Part shown: positions 24,129-33,015 of the stretch, piece by piece
How the letters are laid out: every line of letters starts with the position of its first letter
How positions within the stretch are numbered: the first letter of the stretch is position 1
Virus record (IMG/VR): IMGVR_UViG_3300010430_000014
Coordinates: 1-64,000 of that record
Source: a virus
Length of the DNA: 64,000 nucleotides
Strand: one strand, 5' to 3'
The notes under the pieces: model-generated
Told to the model about the DNA's origin: nothing
The model's input: only the letters and a program-made list of their open reading frames with translations
Databases searched by the model: none
Program-made: the position numbers and the translations under genes

Positions 24129-24497
24129 ATGACATACGATGAAATATGTGAAAAAATTGAAATAGGTGATTACAATGATTATACTGATATGAATGATATT
24201 AATATTGAAATTAGTTTAATTGAGTATAGTCCAATTCGTAATCCTAAAACAAATGAATGCCTATTCTGGATCGATGATTGTAAAGGTGATTTACCAAATG
24301 ACGATCATGAAATGATAATCAAATCAGTTGACATTTCAATTGATGATATTAAAGAATACTTAGAGAAATGGGCAACTGATGGATTTTTCTCATTCATTGG
24401 ATCTGATAAACAAAAAGAATTAGATCAATTGGATAATGATTATTTAGCAGGTATAATCCAGAGCATTACTATGTACGATGGACACTTTACTAATTAA
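24129..24497 (+). CDS. Hypothetical acidic protein (122 aa)
   Basis: AAAGGAG upstream, preceded by an AACAAACAAA-type leader. Acidic, beta-rich N-terminal half. Not recognised. Confidence 0.6.
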   Translation: MTYDEICEKIEIGDYNDYTDMNDINIEISLIEYSPIRNPKTNECLFWIDDCKGDLPNDDHEMIIKSVDISIDDIKEYLEKWATDGFFSFIGSDKQKELDQLDNDYLAGIIQSITMYDGHFTN

Positions 24498-24527
24498 ACT
24501 TCTAACAAACAAACGAAAGGAATCAAT

Positions 24528-24695
24528 ATGGATGTATTCAACAAACATCAGAAAGCAATTGCAATTAAAACATTGCGAATGTCTGATGAAATGGCAGATG
24601 TAATGGGGGGAACGACTAAAAAAGAAGCAATTGAATTCCTAAAATCCCAAGGCTATTCAGATAAACAAATAACAAACATGATTGAAAGGAAATAA
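24528..24695 (+). CDS. Small conserved-type phage protein (55 aa)
   Basis: CGAAAGGA upstream. IKTLRMSDEMADVMGG then TKKEAIEFLK is a familiar short phage protein pattern of unknown role. Leader AACAAACAAACGAAAGG. Confidence 0.65.
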   Translation: MDVFNKHQKAIAIKTLRMSDEMADVMGGTTKKEAIEFLKSQGYSDKQITNMIERK

Positions 24696-24700
24696 TTAAA

Positions 24701-24985
24701 ATGCCAATTACATTAGAACAAGCAAAGCAATTGAAATATGGTGATTACCTTTATGCTAATTGTCTTTTTAATGCTGATGAAAAAACTCCAAGAAAATATA
24801 AAATTAATGGAAAACCTAAAACTTGGAAACGTGATCCTGATAGAATTAAAGTACCTTTAAAATGGGGATTATATGAATATGGTGAATTGACCAATGGAAC
24901 ATATGAGGGTAATCAGTTTACCTATTTTTTAAATGAAATGGAATTAACTGAAGAAGCTGCAATTAAACAATCAACAAAGGAATGA
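24701..24985 (+). CDS. Small conserved-type phage protein (94 aa)
   Basis: ITLEQAKQLKYGD at the start and GKPKTWKRDPDRIKVPLK then WGLYEYG match a widespread small phage family, probably a compact barrel. Function unknown. Confidence 0.7.
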   Translation: MPITLEQAKQLKYGDYLYANCLFNADEKTPRKYKINGKPKTWKRDPDRIKVPLKWGLYEYGELTNGTYEGNQFTYFLNEMELTEEAAIKQSTKE

Positions 24986-24990
24986 ATCCT

Positions 24991-25227
24991 ATGGCAACTA
25001 ACAAAGAGCTTGACCGAATGATAATGAATGTTGAACAATCAATTGGAATAGTTATGGATAAAATCAATTGTCTTGTTACCGTTTGGGATCATAAAAAACA
25101 AAGGCTTAATGATGAATTTCTTCAATTGCGATCACAACAATCCAAACTGATTGAAGTATCAACCAAACTTCAATTGCAACATTGTGATAACTATCAAAAA
25201 ACACTTAAAATAACGAAAGGAGAATGA
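24991..25227 (+). CDS. Helical protein (78 aa)
   Basis: Start at 24991 gives proper spacing from AAAGGA; an ATG at 24982 is too close. Coiled-coil-like helix over most of its length. Not recognised. Confidence 0.55.
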   Translation: MATNKELDRMIMNVEQSIGIVMDKINCLVTVWDHKKQRLNDEFLQLRSQQSKLIEVSTKLQLQHCDNYQKTLKITKGE

Positions 25228-25229
25228 TT

Positions 25230-25868
25230 ATGGAAGAAGAAAAATATGTTATAGGAATTGTAGAGTCAAGTGGTGGTCGATTAGTAATTCACCTTGAAAC
25301 AGGCAAAGTACTTAATTATTTTGTCGATGATGCAGATTATACAGCAGCATTTGCATCAATTAATCATTTTAATATGGTTGAATGGCATGAACGTTATCCA
25401 TTTGATCAAAATAGTGATTCATTTGATATCCTTGATTTAGGATACACAAATAAAGATGGAAAATATATACCTCCCGATGAAGATTATCGAAGTCAATCTC
25501 ATTGGGATCATGTCTATGAATTAAAACAAATATTAATTGATGAAGTAATATTACATATTCAAAATGATCTTCATGAAGTTCCTGATACAGATCCAATTAC
25601 ACAACTCATTAATCAATTACCCATTCCTAATCTTTATCATTACCTATCTGAAAACATGACTCACCAAAACAGATTCAAATATCTAATTGATCAAGGCTTA
25701 ACTGAATTCAAACATAGTCATAAAGAGTGCAATGATCGTTTTGGATTAGCTTGCCCTCAGTGTAGAACTCCAATTGATTCATTTGATGAATCTTTAATTG
25801 ATCAATCAACACGATATTATTGTGATAAATGTAAAGTTATAATCACAATTCAACCATTGGAGGATTAA
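25230..25868 (+). CDS. Hypothetical protein with C-terminal zinc ribbon (212 aa)
   Basis: AAAGGAG precedes the ATG at 25230. The first 130 residues are acidic and mixed. The last 45 contain CPQC and CDKC, a zinc ribbon. Not recognised. Confidence 0.6.
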   Translation: MEEEKYVIGIVESSGGRLVIHLETGKVLNYFVDDADYTAAFASINHFNMVEWHERYPFDQNSDSFDILDLGYTNKDGKYIPPDEDYRSQSHWDHVYELKQILIDEVILHIQNDLHEVPDTDPITQLINQLPIPNLYHYLSENMTHQNRFKYLIDQGLTEFKHSHKECNDRFGLACPQCRTPIDSFDESLIDQSTRYYCDKCKVIITIQPLED

Positions 25869-25869
25869 T

Positions 25870-26070
25870 ATGATACCTCAATTAGAAATAACTCAACAAG
25901 GATCAATATCAATTGAACAAGATCTATACATAGGTGTTCTAATTGGAGATTTTGGATTACAAGTAGCAAAAGATGGTAGAATTTGGATCTGTTTAAATGA
26001 TCAAGCTCTAATTAGATTTAAACCATTAACTAATGAAATGATAAAACTATTAAAAAAGAAAGGAAATTGA
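25870..26070 (+). CDS. Hypothetical beta-rich protein (66 aa)
   Basis: GGAGGA upstream, within the 3' end of the previous gene. Repeated strand patterns. Not recognised. Confidence 0.55.
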   Translation: MIPQLEITQQGSISIEQDLYIGVLIGDFGLQVAKDGRIWICLNDQALIRFKPLTNEMIKLLKKKGN

Positions 26071-26072
26071 TT

Positions 26073-26267
26073 ATGGCATATCCAATTAAATATCTTAATG
26101 CAGAAGACTTTGTTCAAATGAAAGAAAACATTTCTGCAACAATCTTTGACTATGAACCTGAATTAGCAGGAATTAGTTCATTTAGATTACATGAAGAAGA
26201 TTGCAATGCTATTGCAGAACTCATTATGAAAAACCTCAATTATCAATGGGATGAAAAGGAGAATTAA
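26073..26267 (+). CDS. Hypothetical protein (64 aa)
   Basis: ATG at 26073 preferred over the TTG at 26067 by spacing from AAAGGAAA. YPIKYLNAEDFVQMK N-terminus and helical C-terminus. Not recognised. Confidence 0.55.
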   Translation: MAYPIKYLNAEDFVQMKENISATIFDYEPELAGISSFRLHEEDCNAIAELIMKNLNYQWDEKEN

Positions 26268-26269
26268 TC

Positions 26270-26623
26270 ATGGCTAAAAAAATAATTCAATTAAGCAGAC
26301 CTAAAGTATTTAATATTGAAACCTATAAACTGTGGGATATTACAGAAGAAAACCATCGAAGAAAATTAATATGTACTTCTCCTAAAGGTGATTCAATTGA
26401 ATTTTCAATTGATATTAAACGAGAATCATTTGCACCTGAATTCAGTTGTATTTACAGAAATAAAGATGGTCAAGGTTGTGTTCTATATAGAGCAAAACCA
26501 AATGATCATGTTCAAAAATTCTGGATTGATCTTGGAAGTGAATATTTTAAAAGAACTTCCGGCAATCAGGATTTCATTCGGGATAAGTTTCTAAAAGAAT
26601 TCGACTTTAATTGGGAGGGTTAA
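26270..26623 (+). CDS. Hypothetical beta-rich protein (117 aa)
   Basis: AAAAGGAG site. Repeated beta strands (FAPEFSCIYRNKDGQGCVLYR). Not recognised. Confidence 0.55.
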   Translation: MAKKIIQLSRPKVFNIETYKLWDITEENHRRKLICTSPKGDSIEFSIDIKRESFAPEFSCIYRNKDGQGCVLYRAKPNDHVQKFWIDLGSEYFKRTSGNQDFIRDKFLKEFDFNWEG

Positions 26624-26627
26624 TCAT

Positions 26628-27143
26628 ATGATTAAAAAAAGAAAATACTCTGACAAATGGATATTGGCAATTAAATCTTATTCAAATGTTTCAGCAGATA
26701 AATATCTTGACATTGTTTTTTGTTATTTGCCTCATAATAAAATAACTCCATATGTTACATGGATCTACAATCATTCAGATGGTGGGTTTCATGAAGGACA
26801 TTATTTCAATCTCATTAACAAAGCTATTCTTGATTTTTTAATAAGAGGTAAAAAAGCAGTACGTTTCAATGATGATTGGATTAAACAACATGATGCAATT
26901 GAAACTCATTATGTTAGATATCTTAAAGAACATAGTTGTTGGGAAGAATGCAATGCTGAAGATGCTCAAATGATCTCTGTTTATCTCCATAAGCCGGAAG
27001 GTGGAATTGAATGCATTTCAGATCATTATGATCCTAAAGATGCAATGCGGATTGTCCGGTGGATTTCCAATCAATATGAATTACCAATTCAATATCAACC
27101 TAAAGATGTTCATTATACTAAATTACAACCAATTATTAAATAA
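26628..27143 (+). CDS. Hypothetical protein (171 aa)
   Basis: GGGAGGG site. Mixed fold, with SCWEECNAEDAQ in the middle and a YDPKDAMRIVRW helix. Not recognised. Confidence 0.55.
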   Translation: MIKKRKYSDKWILAIKSYSNVSADKYLDIVFCYLPHNKITPYVTWIYNHSDGGFHEGHYFNLINKAILDFLIRGKKAVRFNDDWIKQHDAIETHYVRYLKEHSCWEECNAEDAQMISVYLHKPEGGIECISDHYDPKDAMRIVRWISNQYELPIQYQPKDVHYTKLQPIIK

Positions 27144-27152
27144 GGAGAAATT

Positions 27153-27338
27153 ATGGCGCAATTAACTAAACATATAAATGTACGAATTACTGAACCTGTT
27201 AGTAAACAAATTGATTCAATCAAAGAAGAATTGACTGAAAAAGATGCTATGATTTATACTCGATCTCAAGTGATCTTTATGTTGATTGTTAGAGGGATTG
27301 AAAAATACAATGAAAATCAATTAAATGAAATTAATTAG
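27153..27338 (+). CDS. RHH-like small protein (61 aa)
   Basis: HINVRITEPVSKQIDSIKEEL followed by YTRSQVIFMLIVRGIEKY matches the ribbon-helix-helix layout (strand, helix, turn, helix), so probably a DNA-binding regulator. It lies just upstream of a promoter carrying an inverted repeat (27361), a natural target. Confidence 0.6.
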   Translation: MAQLTKHINVRITEPVSKQIDSIKEELTEKDAMIYTRSQVIFMLIVRGIEKYNENQLNEIN

Positions 27339-27360
27339 TTAAATCAACAGGTTTTAGAGC

Positions 27361-27389
27361 TTGACACCTGATTTAAGGTGTGTTATGCT
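27361..27389 (+). promoter_or_regulatory. Sigma70-type promoter with operator-like repeats
   Basis: TTGACA (27361-27366), 17-nt spacer, TATGCT (27384-27389). The spacer holds the hairpin ACACCTGATTTAAGGTGT, and CAGGT about 12 nt upstream pairs with ACCTG. Likely regulated, perhaps by the adjacent RHH protein. Confidence 0.7.
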
Positions 27390-27438
27390 TATATAATCAA
27401 TCAAAAGACCATAACAAACAAACGAAAGGAAAAATTTT

Positions 27439-27924
27439 ATGAATGATTGGAAAAAATTCAATAATGAAATCAAAGAAGCAATTGATCAGCCAAGTAAAAA
27501 AGATATGCTTCAAATGAATGATTTACACTTAGCTATTTATGAACTCGATCAAGAAAAAATTTCTTTATCCGAATCATTAAATAAAGTCGATGAACAATTA
27601 AAAATACATTATGATCGAGTTAGTGAATTACTTGATTCAAAAGATCCTCCCAATTGGGCATGGACTTGGGAATTTAAAAAGTCTAATATTAAATGGAAAG
27701 AAGAATTCATTAATCGATTAGGCAAAGCTGAAGCAAACAAAATTCTATCCGTTGCCAAACAAAAATCTTATCCTAAGATTGGCATTCAATATATCGATCC
27801 TAATCCTGACCATATTCCCGAAACTCCAATTGCAAAATTAAAGAAAGGAAAACCTGTAAGATTAGATCTACCCATTCCTAAATCCAATCCTTTATTTGAT
27901 AGATTAGAAAAATTAAAAGGTTAA
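27439..27924 (+). CDS. Hypothetical protein (161 aa)
   Basis: CGAAAGGA upstream, with the AACAAACAAACG leader. Coiled-coil N-terminal half (about 28-68), then WAWTWEFKKSNIKWKEEF and a Pro/Lys-rich tail. First gene behind the 27361 promoter. Not recognised. Confidence 0.6.
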   Translation: MNDWKKFNNEIKEAIDQPSKKDMLQMNDLHLAIYELDQEKISLSESLNKVDEQLKIHYDRVSELLDSKDPPNWAWTWEFKKSNIKWKEEFINRLGKAEANKILSVAKQKSYPKIGIQYIDPNPDHIPETPIAKLKKGKPVRLDLPIPKSNPLFDRLEKLKG

Positions 27925-27930
27925 TCACAA

Positions 27931-29553
27931 TTGTATGTTCAATTACCACTCTGGAAATGTTATCTTTATAGTCTTATCCAGAGATGGAGATTGTACAAAG
28001 CAATTAATACCAATCGCTATCGATGGGGTTTTAATAAAGAAGAAGTTCTTTTGTTACGTCAAATGTTTTCTAAATATATGGTGAAAGGAGGAATGAAAAA
28101 ATTAAATGTAATTAGGTATGACCGATTGATTGATAAAGTCTTAGGTCATAGAATCGTGGTTGCTGATAAAGAAGAAATTGAATTAGCCCACAGGTTATTA
28201 ATCATAAAAAAAATCAATTACAGGAGGTTAATCATGGAAATTAAACAAGTTAAAGAATTTGGTAAAGAAGTTGGATTGAAGCTTGCTGAAATGAACAAAT
28301 TGGCAGAAGATGAATTGATCCTTGAAATCATCCGTAATGTAGAACCTAAAATCCAATACAGCAAAGAACTTGTAGCATGGTATAATGAATTGGATGATGC
28401 TTTATTTGATAAAGCTGAAGCTGAATCAGGAGCTACTTCTGATGGAGAATCAGCAGCAAATGGTGACGTTTCAATTGCCGATGTGATCGAAGTCATTGAA
28501 GGATACACAAAAGTTGCTGAATTGAAAGAAATCCTTACTGATAACGATGTTGCTCCATTATTTGCAACATTCGATCCTGCACCTTTCAAAATGCCTAAGA
28601 AGTTAAAAGCTGCAATGATTGAACATCTACAAACACCTGCTGAAAAACCTGATACCAATGGTGATGATCAAACAGAAGAAATCCTTGAATTAATCAATGA
28701 AGCTGAAGATGAGGATGGATTAGTTACAATCTATGGTGAATATCAAACTGTATTCAATGATATGGAAGTGCCAGATGATATTGATGCAGAAGCACTTCAA
28801 ACGGCAATGGTTGCTCACGTTGAATCAAAAAAAGGCACTACTCCCGAACCGGATAAACCAATTTCATTGAAAGATCGATTGGCTAATAAAGGCAAAAGCA
28901 AAAAGGACAAACCTGAAGTTGATCTTGCTGAAAAATTTGATTGGTGGACACCTGATGCTGATGGATTCAGTGTTGATGATGCATTTGCAAAAGTGGAAGA
29001 ATTGAAAATGACTGAATTGCGTCAATTTGCAAAACACATTGGTCTTTCAATTGGTGTTGGTGGTGGTAATACAAAAGATGTGATTCTTGATAAGGTTGCC
29101 AGTAAGATTCAAGAAATTACTGAAGGTGTTACTCAATCTACTACTGCCGGAGAAATTGAACTTACTGCTCAATTAATTAAAGATGCAGTAAAGGCAAAGG
29201 ATCGGGAGGCTTTAGCTGAAATGTGTGAACAAGCAGACATTCAATTGAATGCACTCCAGAAAAAATCAATCCCTGGAATGGAAAAGAAATTGCTTGAAAC
29301 AATCAAAGACAAAACTGATGATAAATCTACTACAACCAAAGGTAAAGCTAAACTATCTGCAAAAGAACCTATTTCAGATGCACAATCCGTTTATGCAATT
29401 ATGGAAGCAATGGTTCTTGAAGGTAAATCGGAAGATGCAATCACAAAGAAAGTATCTCCTATTTACAAAGAAAAAGGTCAATCAATTATCTTTATCAAAA
29501 AGCGTGTCAATACCATGACTCAGATTATTAAACTCGACAATAATCTGGAATAA
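27931..29553 (+). CDS. Hypothetical acidic protein with internal in-frame start (540 or 439 aa)
   Basis: The long form begins at TTG 27931. Inside the same frame an AGGAGG site precedes an ATG at 28234, giving a 439-aa form (MEIKQVKEFG). The first 101 residues are basic and aromatic; the remainder is acidic, with two SAP/LEM-like helix-turn-helix segments (LKEILTDNDVAPLF and LRQFAKHIGLSI) and the SLKDRLANKGK motif. A structural or DNA-associated role is possible. No family assigned. Confidence 0.7.
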   Translation: MYVQLPLWKCYLYSLIQRWRLYKAINTNRYRWGFNKEEVLLLRQMFSKYMVKGGMKKLNVIRYDRLIDKVLGHRIVVADKEEIELAHRLLIIKKINYRRLIMEIKQVKEFGKEVGLKLAEMNKLAEDELILEIIRNVEPKIQYSKELVAWYNELDDALFDKAEAESGATSDGESAANGDVSIADVIEVIEGYTKVAELKEILTDNDVAPLFATFDPAPFKMPKKLKAAMIEHLQTPAEKPDTNGDDQTEEILELINEAEDEDGLVTIYGEYQTVFNDMEVPDDIDAEALQTAMVAHVESKKGTTPEPDKPISLKDRLANKGKSKKDKPEVDLAEKFDWWTPDADGFSVDDAFAKVEELKMTELRQFAKHIGLSIGVGGGNTKDVILDKVASKIQEITEGVTQSTTAGEIELTAQLIKDAVKAKDREALAEMCEQADIQLNALQKKSIPGMEKKLLETIKDKTDDKSTTTKGKAKLSAKEPISDAQSVYAIMEAMVLEGKSEDAITKKVSPIYKEKGQSIIFIKKRVNTMTQIIKLDNNLE

Positions 29554-29574
29554 TCTTTTAATCGATTATAACTT

Positions 29575-29604
29575 AGCAGGGGATTGAACTCTTGATCCCC
29601 TGCT
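29575..29604 (+). terminator. Stem-loop after the acidic gene, possible terminator
   Basis: Perfect 10-bp stem AGCAGGGGAT (29575-29584) and ATCCCCTGCT (29595-29604) with a 10-nt loop. There is no proper T-run, so it may be a weak terminator or a processing site just before the polymerase gene. Confidence 0.5.
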
Positions 29605-29624
29605 TATTATCTCATGGTGATAAC

Positions 29625-31196
29625 ATGACTTTTTATTATCCCCTGCCTCAATCAAAACAGACCACAATTAAATATGATTGTGAAAAATGTGGACTGTATT
29701 CAAATACCAAATTAGAAACCCCTTTCTTTGAACCTATAATTGGAGAAAATTACAATGGATTGGTTATATTAGGACAGCAACCATCTAAAGATGATGATTT
29801 TAAATCAATTCCATTTTCAAATAAAAGAGCGCAATTAGTTAGAGCAACAGCATTTAAAAATGGAGTTAATCTAAAAAAAGTAAGTGCATTTGTATATGCA
29901 TTGCAATGTCATTCAGGAAAGAAAACTACTGATGTTCAATATAGATGTTGCCGTGAACGATTAAAAACTCAATTAGAAGAATTAAAACCAAAGATGGTTA
30001 TCTGCTGTGGAGAAATGGCATTTAAATCATTATTCGATCTAAAGAACAAAATCCCTCCAACAAAACTCAGAGGAAGATTAATACCTAATTTTGAATTCAA
30101 TTGCATAGTATTCACTCTACTTAATCCAAATGATGTTTATTCCTTTGACCGTCAATACTCAATTAAATTAGATATAAAACGTGCATTAAAATTTTGGGTT
30201 AAGTATAACAAACGTAAAAGTGTCAATCAATTACTTGAAGAACGTAAAATTCTAAAAGATACTCATATAATGGAAATCACAAACCCTGGAGAATTAGAAG
30301 GTTTGTTTTATTGTATTGGTAAAATGAAAAGAATAGCACTTGACTATGAAACAACCAATGTAAAACCATATGATAAATACTTTGAAATTACTCATATTCA
30401 ATTCGGTAATGCTAATAATGGATGGGTAATTAATGAATCACTTTGGAAGAACTATCCTGTCTGGAAATTAATTAAAGAATTTATGCGTCATTTTTTAACA
30501 GATCCATCAATTGAAAAGATAATCCAGAATGTTAAGTTTGAAGAAAATTGTAGTCGATGGGTTTTTGGTATTGATAAAATAATAAATACTCAAGATCCAA
30601 TGCTTGCTACTCATGTGATTGATGAACGTAGAGGATGTACTTCATTAGATTTTCAAAATTTAATTAGATTTGGAATTCCTCCTTATTCAGATACAGTTAA
30701 ATCTTTTCTTAAAAAGAAAAACAAAGATGATAAACGTAATCGAATTCGACAAGCACCATATGATGATATGATTACCTATGCCGGATTAGATGTAATTACA
30801 ACTTTTCATAATTGGCTTTTCATTGAAAAAATATTACCTATTGCTTATCCTCAAGCTAATTTCGATTACCAATTTCTACATAGAGGGCATCAATTGTTTT
30901 CTAATATGACACACAAAGGAATCAATGCAGGAAATGATGAACTGGAAGAAATTGAAACTACTTTAGTAAATCATATGGAAGATGTTTTAACACGTATTAC
31001 TCAAATTCCTGAGTTTATTGAATACAACAAATATCTGGAAGACAAAACCAATCTTAAAAGCACAAGCAATAAACAATTAAAAACACTTTCGATTAAAATG
31101 AAAGGAGATGGAAAATATGAAAAATCAATCGATAATGATGCAACAAACAATAATGAAAAAAAGAAAAAACCAATTAGAAGAAAGTTATCATTTTAA
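29625..31196 (+). CDS. DNA polymerase I N-terminal part: UDG-like + 3'-5' exonuclease + start of thumb
   Basis: A 523-aa protein. Residues 15-195 resemble a family-4-type uracil-DNA glycosylase domain: C19/C22 and C95 and C108/C109 as candidate FeS ligands, GQQPSKDDD for the GEAPG..ED motif, and KPKMVICCGEMAF. Residues 233-400 form a DEDD exonuclease with D240/E242, QNVKFE at 301-306 and Y385-x3-D389. The protein enters the pol I thumb (MTHKGIN) and stops before the palm. A UDG-like domain on a phage polymerase has precedent in SPO1. Ends in RRKLSF. Start has only a weak ribosome site; a TTG at 29592 is inside the stem-loop. Confidence 0.85.
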   Translation: MTFYYPLPQSKQTTIKYDCEKCGLYSNTKLETPFFEPIIGENYNGLVILGQQPSKDDDFKSIPFSNKRAQLVRATAFKNGVNLKKVSAFVYALQCHSGKKTTDVQYRCCRERLKTQLEELKPKMVICCGEMAFKSLFDLKNKIPPTKLRGRLIPNFEFNCIVFTLLNPNDVYSFDRQYSIKLDIKRALKFWVKYNKRKSVNQLLEERKILKDTHIMEITNPGELEGLFYCIGKMKRIALDYETTNVKPYDKYFEITHIQFGNANNGWVINESLWKNYPVWKLIKEFMRHFLTDPSIEKIIQNVKFEENCSRWVFGIDKIINTQDPMLATHVIDERRGCTSLDFQNLIRFGIPPYSDTVKSFLKKKNKDDKRNRIRQAPYDDMITYAGLDVITTFHNWLFIEKILPIAYPQANFDYQFLHRGHQLFSNMTHKGINAGNDELEEIETTLVNHMEDVLTRITQIPEFIEYNKYLEDKTNLKSTSNKQLKTLSIKMKGDGKYEKSIDNDATNNNEKKKKPIRRKLSF

Positions 31197-31782
31197 AGAA
31201 GAATTAGGTTCTCATTCATTTATTTACAAAGGAAAGAAAGCATTTATTTTAAACATAAATGAAAATATAACATTGATTAGTTCTTTTATGAAATATAGAA
31301 AAGAACTTTCTGATAGAACTAATTTAATTCATCAAAATAAATCAGTTAATTTTGATGATTATTATAAATTCTTATTAAATTGTATGGGAATCATTGGTAA
31401 TATGCTTGATGATGAAAAAATGGGATCTATTACTGCTTATTTAGATCATATTTGGAATGGTATAAATAAAATAATAGAAAATAAAGATATAACTAACTTT
31501 GCAAAAGCTGTGGGAGAAATATCAGACATAATTACAATGATTGATTTTGTAACTGAAAAAAGTTTAAATAAAATAGATCAATCAGATATTAAACTGGCAA
31601 TTGCTCAAGCTGCCATTAATGAATATAATCCTAATCTGGAAGTTCTTGATGTTCTTGAAATCACAGATGATGGATCAATTAAAAGATTAAAAATTAAACA
31701 AAGTGAAATGGATAAACCTGAATCAAAAGAACAACAATATGATCTTAAACATATGATACCATTGAATACAAAGGAAATCTAA
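31117..31782 (+). CDS. Unknown helical protein inserted between the two polymerase genes
   Basis: A 221-aa protein read from ATG 31117, spaced 9 nt from AAAGGAG; an ATG at 31108 is too close. It overlaps the polymerase N-terminal gene by 80 nt in the +1 phase. Mostly helical, no GIY-YIG, HNH or LAGLIDADG motif, no intein blocks. It may be a subunit bridging the two polymerase halves, or an unrelated insertion. TAATG junction with the next gene. Confidence 0.65.
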   Translation: MKNQSIMMQQTIMKKRKNQLEESYHFKEELGSHSFIYKGKKAFILNINENITLISSFMKYRKELSDRTNLIHQNKSVNFDDYYKFLLNCMGIIGNMLDDEKMGSITAYLDHIWNGINKIIENKDITNFAKAVGEISDIITMIDFVTEKSLNKIDQSDIKLAIAQAAINEYNPNLEVLDVLEITDDGSIKRLKIKQSEMDKPESKEQQYDLKHMIPLNTKEI

Positions 31783-32993
31783 TGATTAGTGAAGCAGACT
31801 TTAATTTCAATCTTAGATCTAATCCACAAATGCAGGAATTCTTATATGAATTTCTTGGATTGACTCCTATTACAGAACCTAATGCAAAAACAGGTAATTA
31901 TAAAACAGATGAACCGACAATCATTCATTATGCAGAAAATGAAAATATTGAATTCTGTAAATTGTTATTGCAATATAGAAAACTTAACAAAGCATTGAAT
32001 ACTTATATTGCAGATTTAAAAAGAAATATATCTGTACATGACAATCGCATTCATCATGAATTATGGTTGAATATACCTGAAACCTATCGATCAAGTTCAT
32101 CTGATCCAAATTTACACAATCAACCTAAACATGGTGATATACTCCCAAATTTAGCTTGGAAAATAATTAGAAAAGTATTTATTCGATTAGGTACAGATTG
32201 GTTTTTATGTGAATTTGATTATGATGGTGCAGAAGTTAAAGTTGCAGGTATGTTAAGCAATGATCCACAAATGATTGAAGATCTAAACAATGATTTAGAC
32301 ATGCATTCACATTGGGCAATTAGATTATTCGGAATTAAAGGATTGTCTTATACACAAATAAAAGAACAACATGAAGTAGAGAGGTTTTTAGCCAAAAATA
32401 ATTTCACCTTTGCAAATTTCTTTGGTGCAGGATTTAAATCAATTGCAGAAGAAATGCGAAAAAATGATTTTTATAAAAATTATATTCATTCAATTTACAA
32501 TCAACGTGCAACAAAATTAGAAACATTCGATACTTACTTTGTTAATTATTCAATCAATCATATACAAAAGTGTCAAAATCAATTTTGGGATAGATACACT
32601 GTTTATAAAAAATGGCAAGAATTTTTAATTGACAGTTATTACAAAAAAGGATATGTAGAAAATCCTTTTGGATTTAGAAGAAGATATCCATTAACTTATA
32701 ATGAAGTAATTAATTTTCCAATTCAGTCTTCTTCATTTTTATTATTACTTGATTCTTTAATTCAAATTGAAGATGAACTGATGAAAGGAGGTTGGGAATC
32801 ACATTTAATCAATCAGATTCATGACTCAGGTATGGGAAATGTCTATAAGTATGAAGCAGGAGATTTCATTGATATGGTAGATAATAAAATGATTTATAAA
32901 CCTCATTTACAATGGACTACCAAAGTCAAAATGAAAACTGATTGGGAATTCGGCAAAAACTGGCTCGATATGAAAAAAATTAAAACCAATTAA
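31782..32993 (+). CDS. DNA polymerase I C-terminal part: palm and fingers
   Basis: A 403-aa protein. It begins at the exact pol I block FNLNS.kQL (here DFNFNLRSNPQMQEF). Motif A is FDYDGAEVKVAG with D146. The O-helix carries R201 and K205 (RFLAKNNFTFANFFG), with the usual Tyr of motif B replaced by Phe. Motif C is QIHDSG with H347/D348, the usual following Glu being Ser. Q315 fits the NxPIQ segment. All expected catalytic aspartates are present, so it should polymerise when assembled with the 29625 product (inference). Confidence 0.88.
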   Translation: MISEADFNFNLRSNPQMQEFLYEFLGLTPITEPNAKTGNYKTDEPTIIHYAENENIEFCKLLLQYRKLNKALNTYIADLKRNISVHDNRIHHELWLNIPETYRSSSSDPNLHNQPKHGDILPNLAWKIIRKVFIRLGTDWFLCEFDYDGAEVKVAGMLSNDPQMIEDLNNDLDMHSHWAIRLFGIKGLSYTQIKEQHEVERFLAKNNFTFANFFGAGFKSIAEEMRKNDFYKNYIHSIYNQRATKLETFDTYFVNYSINHIQKCQNQFWDRYTVYKKWQEFLIDSYYKKGYVENPFGFRRRYPLTYNEVINFPIQSSSFLLLLDSLIQIEDELMKGGWESHLINQIHDSGMGNVYKYEAGDFIDMVDNKMIYKPHLQWTTKVKMKTDWEFGKNWLDMKKIKTN

Positions 32994-33015
32994 ACAAACG
33001 AAAGGAGTAATGCTT

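Noticed and set aside
28218-28658. Leftward 146-aa frame
   Set aside because: Antisense to the acidic protein gene; low-complexity Ser/Ala shadow with no start signal.
31117-31782. Middle of the split polymerase as a homing endonuclease, intron or intein
   Set aside because: No LAGLIDADG, GIY-YIG or HNH motif, no intein splice residues at the junctions, and both flanks have their own ribosome sites and starts.
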